Source of the DNA: CAZXSK01 sp964642855
GTDB lineage: Bacteria > Planctomycetota > Phycisphaerae > SM23-33
Assembly: GCA_964642855.1 (NCBI GenBank)
Contig: CAZXSK010000064.1
Coordinates: forward strand, 1 to 22,335
DNA length: 22,335 bases
Direction: 5' to 3'
This document shows positions 14,813 to 22,335 of the stretch, in pieces; the stretch's first letter is position 1, and each line of letters starts with the position of its first letter. A model generated the notes under the pieces. That model did not search any database and was not told the DNA's origin. It was given only the letters and a program-made list of their open reading frames with translations. The position numbers and the translations under genes are program-made.

Positions 14813-15799
14813 ATGGTGAGGCAGAATTACGTTTTCCCCCGGGGCCGGAGAAACGAAACCGTTGGACCATACCCTCCGCATTCGACGGAATCCCACACCT
14901 GGTCGGCATGGAAGGGGACGCGGAAGCAACCCGACGCGCCGGCCCGGCGGGGTCGGTCCGCTTTCACGCTGATCGAACTGCTGGTGGTCATCGCGATCAT
15001 CGCGCTGCTCGTGTCGATTCTGCTGCCCAGCCTCCAGCAGGCCAAGGAGTTGGCGAAGTCGTCGATCTGCCTGACCAACCTCCGCAGCTTCGCCCTGCCA
15101 CTGAACCAGTATGCCATCAGCAATCGCGACCAGTTGGTTCCCGCGCTCTACGGACCCAGGTACGGCAACGACGCCTCGGAAGACGTCCTGGAGTACGAGT
15201 CGTGGCAGACGATCTTCAACAACCTCGACCTGATGTCCGCCCCGACCAGCGACGACCCGCAGGAAATCATGGACATCGACTCGCCGCACCGATGCCCGTC
15301 GGGCGAAGAGCGCGTCGAGACGCTGCCCTACCCCTGGCCGAGCGATGTGGACGGCCCGTATGACCGGCGATTCATGGCTGCCTATCCGCACCGCTCGACC
15401 ACCACGGGCAAGACCTACTACATCCACAGCTGGTACGGGGTCAGCGCGGATACCTACTATGTCAAAGACTTCGCGATGCAGAAGATTCCGCAGGATAACG
15501 CCAGACCGGGCTCTCGCGATTATCTGCGCAGGACGTCGGAAGTCGGACGCATGTCCGAGGTGGCGACCTTCTACGACGGGTGGCATCTCCACCGCGGCTG
15601 GGGGTGGTATACCATCAGCCCGAGACACATGAACCGCAAGCAGACCAACGTGATGGCGATGGACGGCAGTGCCCGAAGTGCCAGCCGCACGTCCCTGCCG
15701 CTGGAAGATTTCCGCGCCAAGAAATGGCGCGGCGACGAGCTCCAGGACTTCACGGGCCTGTATCCGGACTTCCTCTGGCTCCAAGGCCAGTTCGATTAG
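14813..15799 (+). CDS. Type IV pseudopilin-like protein with prepilin methylation motif and H-x-DG signature
   Basis: Secreted pseudopilin-like proteins of this kind are abundant in Planctomycetota and related phyla. They are presumably cleaved by a prepilin peptidase and assembled by a type II secretion/type IV pilus-like machine; their roles are largely unknown. The 328-aa protein has FTLIELLVVIAIIALLVSIL (51-70) followed by LPSLQQAKE, the conserved methylation and hydrophobic segment, including the conserved Glu at mature position 5. The C-terminal region has RHMNRKQTNVMAMDGSAR, a variant of the H-X9-DG signature with 11 residues between His and Asp-Gly. The leader from the only in-frame ATG after the promoter is 50 residues, long for a prepilin, and ends in Ala rather than the usual Gly. 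GGAG lies 11 bases upstream. No pilus assembly genes are nearby. Confidence 0.85.
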   Translation: MVRQNYVFPRGRRNETVGPYPPHSTESHTWSAWKGTRKQPDAPARRGRSAFTLIELLVVIAIIALLVSILLPSLQQAKELAKSSICLTNLRSFALPLNQYAISNRDQLVPALYGPRYGNDASEDVLEYESWQTIFNNLDLMSAPTSDDPQEIMDIDSPHRCPSGEERVETLPYPWPSDVDGPYDRRFMAAYPHRSTTTGKTYYIHSWYGVSADTYYVKDFAMQKIPQDNARPGSRDYLRRTSEVGRMSEVATFYDGWHLHRGWGWYTISPRHMNRKQTNVMAMDGSARSASRTSLPLEDFRAKKWRGDELQDFTGLYPDFLWLQGQFD

Positions 15800-15833
15800 A
15801 CTCTGTATGAAAACCCAATGCCGGGCTTCAAAT

Positions 15834-15850
15834 GGGTCTTCACCGGACCC
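15834..15850. terminator. Small hairpin between convergent genes
   Basis: GGGTC (15834-15838) pairs with GACCC (15846-15850) around a 7-base loop, in the 69-base gap where the pseudopilin and lyase genes end towards each other. There is no T-run, so this is a weak terminator candidate. Confidence 0.25.
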
Positions 15851-15868
15851 GTATATGACTCGGTGGGG

Positions 15869-18616
15869 TTATCGTGGCGAATCCGTCCGCTTCAGGCCCC
15901 GGGCCCGCAGGTGGAACTGGTCGATCTTCGCCCACTTGCGATTGATCACCCAGTCGACCCAGATGCCCACGCCGCGGACGTCCTTGAGCTGCTCGTCGGT
16001 GAGCTTTCTGCGCTTCCCATCGGCCAGACGGGTGAGCTTGCCGGCGTCGACGGGTTCCCACTCCTGGCTGGCGATCGGGTAGCGCAGGGTGGTCCACTTG
16101 CGGCGTGAGGCGATGAACCGCCTACGGGTGATCCACCAGCTTCCGTCGGCCAGCTTGACCATCACCGAGTAACACGTCGTCGCCTGGCAGCTGACGTCGA
16201 ACTCGACGGCTGCAAATTTGCCCGACAGGTCGCAGCGGATGTCGTCGGTGTAGACGGCCTTGGTCCGGCGGATCGGCACGTAGCCGATCGACAGGCAGCC
16301 CTTCTCGGCCTCCGCTCCGCGGTCGCTGCCGAGACCATCGCTGAAGCTGAACTTCATGCCCTCTCTGGCGACGCTCTTCCAGCGTGCGATGGCGTTCTCC
16401 TGGGGCAACTTACCGCCCTTGCGGGCAGCGAAGTCCTCCACGTGCTCCCGATAGCCTTCCTCCCACGTGTGCACCTTGTGGATCCCGTCCGCCACGGACA
16501 GCCCGTGCTCGTTTCTCGCCAGAACCCGGTACTGGTATGCGGTGTTGGGGTCAAGGCCCTTGTCGAGATAGCGCCGAACCTTCGGCTGGAGCTTCGTGAC
16601 GGTCTGCCACCGATCGACGCCTGCCGGGCTTCGCTGAACGAGCAGTTCGACCTCGCCGCGGGGCTCGGGGATCCACCGCAGCTGCACTTCGGTGTCGGCT
16701 CGGACCCGCGCGTCTACGCCGCGGACCATCAGCGGCTCGGACCGGCTGGCGAGCTTCATCGCGGCGGCCTTGTCGCCCAGGGCGACCTTGCCGGTCTGCT
16801 TCTCGTAGCCGACCGCTACGTCTCCGACCTCTGCCACAGCGCCGTGGAGATACCGTCGGACGGACACCTCCGGGGCGTTGCCCATCTGGAGGGTCATGAT
16901 CACGCACGCGCGGCCTTGGACGTCGAACTCGATGTACTTGTTGTACGCGTACTTCGTGCCACGGTACGGGAACGCGGTATGCCCCATCCCCCCGCCACGT
17001 TCGACCTTGCCCGTGCGGAACTTCACCGAGGCGGGCTCGACGACCGTGCACGCCAACGTCGCGCCGTTGGGCGAGATCAGCGTGAACCGGTTGCCATCGG
17101 TGCGAATCTCGTTGAACTCGGGCGTGTTCAGCCGCCAGACCTTGCCGTTGCGGCTGATGTCGGAGTTCACGAACAGCGCGGGCGCCCCGCAGTCGCCCGA
17201 GTAGTCCACCCGGAATCGGCGGAGGTGGTCCTCGGTGCCCATGCACGAACCTTCCGCCACGGCCAGGCCTCCACCGTCTTCGGTGAAGTCGGCATCGACC
17301 AGCGTACCCAGCCCGCCCGGGGCGCGCTGGGGCGGCTCGCCGGGGAAAAGGTTCGTCTGTCCCAGAGGCGAGGTGGTCCTGCCTGCGCCCACGGCGAACG
17401 CCCCGCCCAGGCCCAGGATGCGGAACGTGTTGGTGTCGGACCCGCCGTGACACCCCGCCGGCTGGCGGCTGTGGGCATTGACCAGCGCGACGATGTCGTT
17501 GGCATCGCGGTAGCGGTTGCGGAACAGTGCGATCCCGTGGGACTTGTCGGTGTACGTCAGGCCGACCGCCTTGGCGGGGTTGACGGGCTTGACGTCGTCG
17601 GGGACCAGCAGCAGGTTGTACAGCCCGGCGCCCCAGCGGTTGTCGTACGATTCGTCTCCGCGTGGGCCCACGAGATAGTCGTACATCCACCGCACGGCCG
17701 ATCGGTACTCCTTGGGCGAATACCAGAACGCCATCGCGGCGGCTCCCTGACCGCTCCATACGGGGTTGTCGTCCGAGAGGTCCGCGCGCAGGCCGACCTG
17801 TCCCTTGCGGTGCTCGATGGAGACCGTGCCCACCAGCGTGGTCCAGATCGTCATCCGCATCGCGGGAACGTCTTTGCGGAGGTCTCCGATGCCCGCCCGG
17901 CTGGCTGCGATGCCGAACGGCCCGGTGAAGGTCAGCGGATAGAGCGTGTAGCCGATGCCCTCCGGGTTCCAGCCGTTGCTCCCCAGGTTCGCCTTCAGGT
18001 GGCGAAGCAGCGTGGCGTAGGCCTTGGCGGCTTTTTTCCTGCCGTCCGGACGGTCGGATGCGAGGTACGCCATTCCGGCTGCTCCGTAGCGGACGCCCTG
18101 CCAGTTGTTGGCGATGTTGTTGTTGGCGCCGCTTCCCATGGACTTCATCAGCCCGTCGGCGGCTTCGTGGAGTTTGGCGGAGACCTTGCGGCGGAAGTCG
18201 GCGTCCCAGGCATCGTAGCAGAGATCATAGGCCAGCGCGACCGTCAGCGCCCCGGCTGCCCGGGTGAGGCCCTTGCTGCCGAAGTTGTTCCAGAACTTTC
18301 GATCGTCGATCATCTTCGCGACCATGTCGGCGGCCTGGTCGGCGTGCTTCTGCTTGCCGGTGACCACGTACAGGGCGGCGTGGTTGCGCGGCGACATGTC
18401 GTAGAGGATGCTGGTCTTGGCGTCCTGGTGCTCCAGGGCGCGGCGGGTGGCCTGCAGGATCGAGGCGTAGGGCTCGTGCTCGACTCGCCTGCGAAGGGCG
18501 GGGATCTCGTTGGGCCCGAACAACAGACGCGGATGTCGGGCGGCGGACTCTTCGGCCCCGGCGACGGCTGCCAAAGAGGCGATCAGCACGGGAAGAACAA
18601 CGATGCTACGGCGCAT
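15869..18616 (-). CDS. Heparinase II/III-like polysaccharide lyase with fibronectin III-like domain
   Basis: This is a predicted exported lyase of 915 aa that would cut acidic (uronic-acid) polysaccharide by beta-elimination. A signal peptide (about 1-21) precedes HPRLLFGPNEIPALRRRV (28-45), the usual opening of the alpha/alpha-toroid domain in heparinase and alginate-lyase relatives. Motifs include IANNWQGVRYGAAGMAYLA (168-186), GWNPEGIGYTLYPL (215-228, tyrosine candidates for catalysis) and CHGGSDTNTFRILGLGGAFA (389-408), which aligns with the H-x-x-x-D-x-N-x-F region of the heparinase II/III beta-sandwich. A fibronectin III-like domain lies near 650-735 (ending YQYRVLARNEHGLSVADG). The C-terminal 170 residues resemble a carbohydrate-binding beta-sandwich. 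The ATG at 18616 has AGGAG six bases upstream. The DUF5107 gene ends 89 bases upstream on the same strand, so the two may be co-transcribed. The substrate is unknown. Confidence 0.78.
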   Translation of the reverse strand: MRRSIVVLPVLIASLAAVAGAEESAARHPRLLFGPNEIPALRRRVEHEPYASILQATRRALEHQDAKTSILYDMSPRNHAALYVVTGKQKHADQAADMVAKMIDDRKFWNNFGSKGLTRAAGALTVALAYDLCYDAWDADFRRKVSAKLHEAADGLMKSMGSGANNNIANNWQGVRYGAAGMAYLASDRPDGRKKAAKAYATLLRHLKANLGSNGWNPEGIGYTLYPLTFTGPFGIAASRAGIGDLRKDVPAMRMTIWTTLVGTVSIEHRKGQVGLRADLSDDNPVWSGQGAAAMAFWYSPKEYRSAVRWMYDYLVGPRGDESYDNRWGAGLYNLLLVPDDVKPVNPAKAVGLTYTDKSHGIALFRNRYRDANDIVALVNAHSRQPAGCHGGSDTNTFRILGLGGAFAVGAGRTTSPLGQTNLFPGEPPQRAPGGLGTLVDADFTEDGGGLAVAEGSCMGTEDHLRRFRVDYSGDCGAPALFVNSDISRNGKVWRLNTPEFNEIRTDGNRFTLISPNGATLACTVVEPASVKFRTGKVERGGGMGHTAFPYRGTKYAYNKYIEFDVQGRACVIMTLQMGNAPEVSVRRYLHGAVAEVGDVAVGYEKQTGKVALGDKAAAMKLASRSEPLMVRGVDARVRADTEVQLRWIPEPRGEVELLVQRSPAGVDRWQTVTKLQPKVRRYLDKGLDPNTAYQYRVLARNEHGLSVADGIHKVHTWEEGYREHVEDFAARKGGKLPQENAIARWKSVAREGMKFSFSDGLGSDRGAEAEKGCLSIGYVPIRRTKAVYTDDIRCDLSGKFAAVEFDVSCQATTCYSVMVKLADGSWWITRRRFIASRRKWTTLRYPIASQEWEPVDAGKLTRLADGKRRKLTDEQLKDVRGVGIWVDWVINRKWAKIDQFHLRARGLKRTDSPR

Positions 18617-18665
18617 GACAACTCCTGGTTGGTGAATCCTGCTCCTCCCGGCCGGTCTGTACTGG

Positions 18666-18688
18666 AACCCGGATCATCCGCCCGGGTT
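18666..18688 (-). other. Intercistronic RNA hairpin between the DUF5107 and lyase genes
   Basis: On the minus strand AACCCGG pairs perfectly with CCGGGTT around a 9-base loop, shortly after the DUF5107 stop codon. Without a T-run it is more likely a processing or stability element than a full terminator, but partial termination is possible. Confidence 0.35.
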
Positions 18689-18705
18689 GCGGGACGAGGG
18701 TCGCC

Positions 18706-20799
18706 TCATTTCGGCCGGGCGATGCCCTCCCACTTGCCGGATTTGAGGTTCGCGAGGACTTTCTCGGCCACCTGCTTGCCGGCTGGATTGCGGTAGGTGA
18801 GGGTCTTGAGTTTCTCTTGGTCGCCGGCAAGCATCCAGCCCTCGATCAGGGCGGGGTCGTCGGCCAGCAGCTTGTCGAGTTCACCCCGGGCCTGCGACTT
18901 CTTGCCGAGGTCGCGAAGCGCCAGAACCAGAAGCAGCCTGGCGCGGGTGGCGGAGAGCTCCGCACCGGTCTGGTGGTACTGCTTCGACGGGTCGCCGGAG
19001 TCGTAGTACCCGTCGGTCGGCTTGCACTCATCGACGATGTACGCGGCGTGCTTCGCCGCGGCGGCGGGATCGTTCCTGGCCATACCGCGAAGGGCCAGCA
19101 GGTAGCGACCGCCGGGCAGGACCTTGGCGGCTTGCAGGTAGCTGTCGGCGGCTGATGGCTTGCCCTGCTCCCACAGGGCCATCGCCTTGTAGAGGTTCGC
19201 ATGCGGATGGTCGGAGTCCATCTCCAAAGCCTTGTCCACCCAGGCGATGGCGAAGTCCGCCGGCTCGTGGAGTCGGATAAACCTGCGGTATTCGTCGAGC
19301 AGCCCGGCGATGGAATTCGGATCCGACACCGGCCAGGTGCCGGTCTTGCGGTACTTCGACATCCTGCTATCGAACCACTTGACCAGGCTGAGATGATGCT
19401 CGGCCGTCAGGTCCGTCAGCTCTGCGAACATCCCCGCCCCGCCGGGCATGGTGCGGCCCGTTTTCTTGTCGCGGATCTTCACGCGAAGCTGAACGGCCTG
19501 GAATTCCTTCTCGGTAGGCTTGGGGGCTGCCTTGACCGGCAGCGTGGTGGCGATCAGCGTCTCGTCCGACCCCGAGATGATCTTGAGCTGCAATCGCTCT
19601 CCGCGCAGCGACAGGGTGGTCTTCAGCGGCGAGGTGGGATCGGCGTCGAAGGCTCTGCGGAGTTCCTTTCGGCCGTCCGATGCGACCAGCGTGGCCTTCC
19701 TGATCGGCCGGGTGGGGACAAAGGCTACTTCCCATTCGGTTCCTTTCCGCGCGGCGCGGACGGCTCCGTGGCGCGTGGCGAAATCGGCCTTGCCGATCCC
19801 GGCGGCTACGAGCACGAACGTGCGGATCTCGAACGAACTGAGCGCCGGGAGCATGCGTCCACACTCCTCGAACACCTCGTTGTTGCCGCCCCAGGTCTCG
19901 ATGTACCGACCGCCGGAGTACATCACCTGCTTGCCGCCCGGTGCTTTCTGGTGATCCGCCACGCAGATGAGGTTGTAGTCGGCCTTGGGGTAGTACCAGC
20001 CGAAGAAGTCATGCGTTCGCCCCAGGCCGAACAGCACGGCGTTACGCTGGCCGATCGTTTCGTTGGGGTCCCAGTCTTCCAGCTTCGGCGCGCCGTGGTT
20101 GCATCCGGCCGATACGGGATAGATGTACTCGCCACCGACCTCGACGGCCGGCCTGATGAGGTACCAGAGCTTCATGCCAGTGCGGATGGGCATGGGATTG
20201 TCGACGCGGCCGGAGTACTCGAATACGGTCGAATCCGGCGACAGCGCGACCGTCTGGACGAGTCGCTGGGTGGTCGCCAGGCCGTAGCGCTTCGTCTCCG
20301 GGCGGGTCAGGAAGCGGTTCAGGCGCATGTCCATGGCCACTCTCGCCCGGCCGGTTTCCTTGTCCCGGACGATCGCGTAGCCGCACGTCTCGGCCATCTT
20401 TCGCCCGTGCTCCCAGTGCGGGAATGACCACTTCATGCCGCCCATCGACCAACTGACCTCATTGGGAAGTACATCGTTCTCCCAGAGCAGCTGGCGAGGC
20501 TTGTCGTCCTCGCTCTTGCGGAACTCCGCCCGGATCAGCCGGCCCCCGAACTCGGGAACCACCTCCAGCCGCAGGTATCGGTTGGCCAGCGACAGGACGC
20601 GCGTCTGGTAGGACTTCTTGCCCGTGAGCTTCTCGGCCTGCTGGGGTGACCAGTTGGGCTTGCGCCTCTCCCGATGGGTCACCGGGAAGGTCTTGTCGGT
20701 CGAGCCCACTTCCACGTCCGCCGTCGCGATCGTCGGCGCGAGAGCGAGGCAGCCTATGCCTGCGATAAGGGCAGTCAGTCGTGTCATAGCATGCATCAT
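18706..20799 (-). CDS. Secreted DUF5107 protein with C-terminal TPR-like repeats
   Basis: DUF5107 proteins have a galactose-mutarotase-like fold and are often found with glycoside hydrolases; their reaction is not established. The 697-aa protein has a signal peptide (about 5-27, ending ATA) and the DUF5107 hallmark LANRYLRLEVVPEFGGRLIRAEF (71-93). SMGGMKWSFPHWEHG and PVSAGCNHGAPKLEDWDPNE follow, with several His/Asp residues as in mutarotase-like active sites. From about residue 540, helical repeats (IAWVDKALEMDSDHPHANLY, YKAMALWEQGKPSAADSYLQ, LLLVLALRDLGKKSQARGEL) look like TPRs, suggesting a protein-binding role. ATGs occur at 20799, 20796 and 20787, and GGGAGAGA just upstream favours the first two. 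A promoter candidate lies at 20842-20870. The gene probably leads a transcript that includes the lyase. Confidence 0.8.
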   Translation of the reverse strand: MMHAMTRLTALIAGIGCLALAPTIATADVEVGSTDKTFPVTHRERRKPNWSPQQAEKLTGKKSYQTRVLSLANRYLRLEVVPEFGGRLIRAEFRKSEDDKPRQLLWENDVLPNEVSWSMGGMKWSFPHWEHGRKMAETCGYAIVRDKETGRARVAMDMRLNRFLTRPETKRYGLATTQRLVQTVALSPDSTVFEYSGRVDNPMPIRTGMKLWYLIRPAVEVGGEYIYPVSAGCNHGAPKLEDWDPNETIGQRNAVLFGLGRTHDFFGWYYPKADYNLICVADHQKAPGGKQVMYSGGRYIETWGGNNEVFEECGRMLPALSSFEIRTFVLVAAGIGKADFATRHGAVRAARKGTEWEVAFVPTRPIRKATLVASDGRKELRRAFDADPTSPLKTTLSLRGERLQLKIISGSDETLIATTLPVKAAPKPTEKEFQAVQLRVKIRDKKTGRTMPGGAGMFAELTDLTAEHHLSLVKWFDSRMSKYRKTGTWPVSDPNSIAGLLDEYRRFIRLHEPADFAIAWVDKALEMDSDHPHANLYKAMALWEQGKPSAADSYLQAAKVLPGGRYLLALRGMARNDPAAAAKHAAYIVDECKPTDGYYDSGDPSKQYHQTGAELSATRARLLLVLALRDLGKKSQARGELDKLLADDPALIEGWMLAGDQEKLKTLTYRNPAGKQVAEKVLANLKSGKWEGIARPK

Positions 20800-20841
20800 T
20801 CTCTCCCGTGTGCGGATGGGCGTTGGTGCTGGTGTCCGTTG

Positions 20842-20870
20842 ATGATATCACAACCGCCCGTAGCTGCGAA
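20842..20870 (-). promoter_or_regulatory. Promoter candidate of the DUF5107-lyase unit
   Basis: On the minus strand TTCGCA (20865-20870), a 17-base spacer and TATCAT (20842-20847) match four and five consensus bases. A TGATATCA palindrome overlaps the -10 element. Transcription would start near 20835. Confidence 0.5.
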
Positions 20871-20907
20871 ACGCCGGAACAACTGCCCGGTGGAGCGGCT
20901 GCGGGGG

Positions 20908-21471
20908 CTATTGCTCGAGCCAGCGATCGGGGAACGGTCCTTCCATGAGCTGCAACTCCTGGCCGACTGCGAGCGTGACTTCGTCGCCTGCGCGAACTGC
21001 GCCGCCGTCTTCTCCCGGGATCCACGCTATCATCCTGACTCGGAACTGCCCGGTCTTCTCGCCGGGAACGACGCGCACGATCAATACCGGCGTACGGCCC
21101 TGGTTGTCGACCGTCAGCTTCTCCCCATCGATATCGATCGTGGCCTGGACGTGCGGGGCGCTGCGGTAGGTTCCGCCCATGCCCGGCTCGACGTTCCACT
21201 CGCCAGCGTCGAGGTTGCTGATCGTGAAGGCACGTAGCTTGCGGCGGGCGGTCGCGACATGGCTGTCGGCGGCCTGCATGTCGCGATAGAAGGAGCAGTG
21301 CAGGGCGATATCATTGTCGCGTTCGATCTGCAGCCTGCCCATCAGGCGGGTGGCGGGCTCGCCGGGCTTGCGGGTGCCGAACGTCGTCGGCCCGGCTGGT
21401 GCGCAGCCCGCGGCGACCAGGGCGAACCCGGCGGCAAGCAGGGAAGCTGCGTGGACGGGGATCGATCTCAT
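20908..21471 (-). CDS. Orphan small lipoprotein, 187 aa
   Basis: I do not recognise this protein family. The N-terminus MRSIPVHAASLLAAGFALVA followed by AGC is a lipoprotein signal with the modified cysteine at C23. The mature part looks like a mixed beta-rich domain (RLMGRLQIERDNDIALHCSF, VQATIDIDGEKLTVDNQGRT, PVLIVRVVPG, QFRVRMIAWIPGEDGG). The last segment, AGDEVTLAVGQELQLMEGPF, reads like a beta-strand pair. One further cysteine is present. The ATG at 21471 has GGAG seven bases upstream, and a promoter candidate lies at 21509-21538, so the gene is well supported as real. It lies between the rRNA terminator and the DUF5107 gene on the same strand. Its link to the polysaccharide genes is only positional. 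Confidence 0.8.
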   Translation of the reverse strand: MRSIPVHAASLLAAGFALVAAGCAPAGPTTFGTRKPGEPATRLMGRLQIERDNDIALHCSFYRDMQAADSHVATARRKLRAFTISNLDAGEWNVEPGMGGTYRSAPHVQATIDIDGEKLTVDNQGRTPVLIVRVVPGEKTGQFRVRMIAWIPGEDGGAVRAGDEVTLAVGQELQLMEGPFPDRWLEQ

Positions 21472-21508
21472 GGGGAGCTCCGATGCAGTTGGGATTATGG
21501 TTACCCCA

Positions 21509-21538
21509 AGCCTACCCGCGAAGGCTGGCGCTGGTCAA
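21509..21538 (-). promoter_or_regulatory. Promoter candidate of the small lipoprotein gene
   Basis: On the minus strand TTGACC (21533-21538) is followed by an 18-base spacer and TAGGCT (21509-21514). The -35 is strong and the -10 weak. It lies downstream of the rRNA terminator, so the lipoprotein gene should be transcribed independently of the rRNA operon. Confidence 0.5.
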
Positions 21539-21567
21539 GAGATGCACTGCGACATGTCTGCGCATGA

Positions 21568-21603
21568 GAAAAGCCTCCGGATCGGATGACCCGGAGGCTT
21601 TTC
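21568..21603 (-). terminator. Intrinsic terminator of the rRNA operon
   Basis: GAAAAGCCTCCGG (21568-21580) pairs perfectly over 13 bp with CCGGAGGCTTTTC (21591-21603) around a 10-base loop. On the minus strand the hairpin ends in TTTT and begins seven bases after the 5S 3' end. The A/T ends are symmetric, so it could also work on the plus strand. Confidence 0.9.
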
Positions 21604-21609
21604 GTAAAA

Positions 21610-21718
<109 letters not shown>

Positions 21719-21719
21719 G

Positions 21720-21749
21720 GCAGCCCCAGGCGGTCAGGCCTTGGGCTGC
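21720..21749 (-). other. Hairpin in the 23S-5S spacer, next to the 5S 5' end
   Basis: Bases 21720-21731 pair with 21738-21749 at eleven of twelve positions around a 6-base loop, one or two bases upstream of the mature 5S. The position fits a precursor-processing stem. The remaining 23S-5S spacer (to about 21843) holds no tRNA or gene. Confidence 0.5.
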
Positions 21750-21843
21750 GTGATATTGATGCACAGGGATAAGTTGTATTGCCGGTTCACCGGGAAGTTG
21801 TCCCGGATGAGGCGTCGCGGCCTGTTGAAGGCCTGCGACAAAT

Positions 21844-22335
<492 letters not shown>

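Noticed and set aside
16442..18796. 784-codon plus-strand open frame antisense to the lyase gene
   Set aside because: The translation is His/Arg/Gly/Val-rich without domains, and the minus-strand lyase explains the region.
21719..21843. tRNA in the 23S-5S spacer
   Set aside because: No cloverleaf or T-arm GTTCGA sequence is present; only a single stem-loop.

Overview
The window is about 22.3 kb of GC-rich DNA, probably from a Planctomycetota chromosome (Phycisphaerae-like is my best guess). The guess rests on gene content: a type IV pseudopilin-like protein with an FTLIELL methylation motif and a C-terminal H-x(n)-DG signature, very large secreted glycoside hydrolases and lyases, a DUF5107-plus-TPR protein, a beta-helix lipoprotein, and long, mostly solitary genes. 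No taxonomic marker was searched. The partial 23S rRNA at the right end would settle the placement.

Left part (1-3.4 kb), housekeeping. On the minus strand lie the 5' portion of class II fructose-bisphosphate aldolase (cut by the window edge), NAD(P)HX epimerase and thioredoxin. Thioredoxin and the epimerase form a two-gene unit behind a good sigma70-type promoter, and the aldolase has its own. Divergently, a structured leader-like segment precedes a 68-codon orphan small gene. A GtrB/DPM1-like membrane glycosyltransferase follows.

Middle part. A gene-free stretch of roughly 740 bp (3400-4138) is full of inverted repeats and a 3 x 10 bp tandem repeat. Next are a secreted parallel beta-helix lipoprotein (plus strand) and tRNA-Arg(CCT) (minus strand), whose promoter overlaps the stop codon of the neighbouring hydrolase gene. 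From 6.4 to 14.6 kb every gene is on the minus strand: a clan GH-A-like glycoside hydrolase with an N-terminal carbohydrate-binding-like domain, a DtxR/MntR-family metalloregulator, an M48-like lipoprotein whose HExxH has become NExxH, and a GH2-like protein with altered catalytic positions.

Right part. A pseudopilin-like gene (plus) is divergent from the GH2-like gene. It is followed on the minus strand by a heparinase II/III-like lyase with a fibronectin III-like domain, a DUF5107/TPR protein and a small orphan lipoprotein. The window ends in the 3' half of an rRNA operon (terminator, 5S, partial 23S, all minus strand).

Together, 4.1-21.5 kb looks like an accessory region for binding and breaking down extracellular polysaccharide: beta-helix protein, two hydrolase-fold proteins, lyase, DUF5107 protein and surface lipoproteins. 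There are no recognisable transporters, sulfatases or sugar-sensing regulators. The most notable points are the two apparent pseudoenzymes (GH2-like and M48-like), the mixed metal-ligand set in the DtxR-family protein, and the structured leader with a Shine-Dalgarno-masking hairpin before the 68-aa protein.
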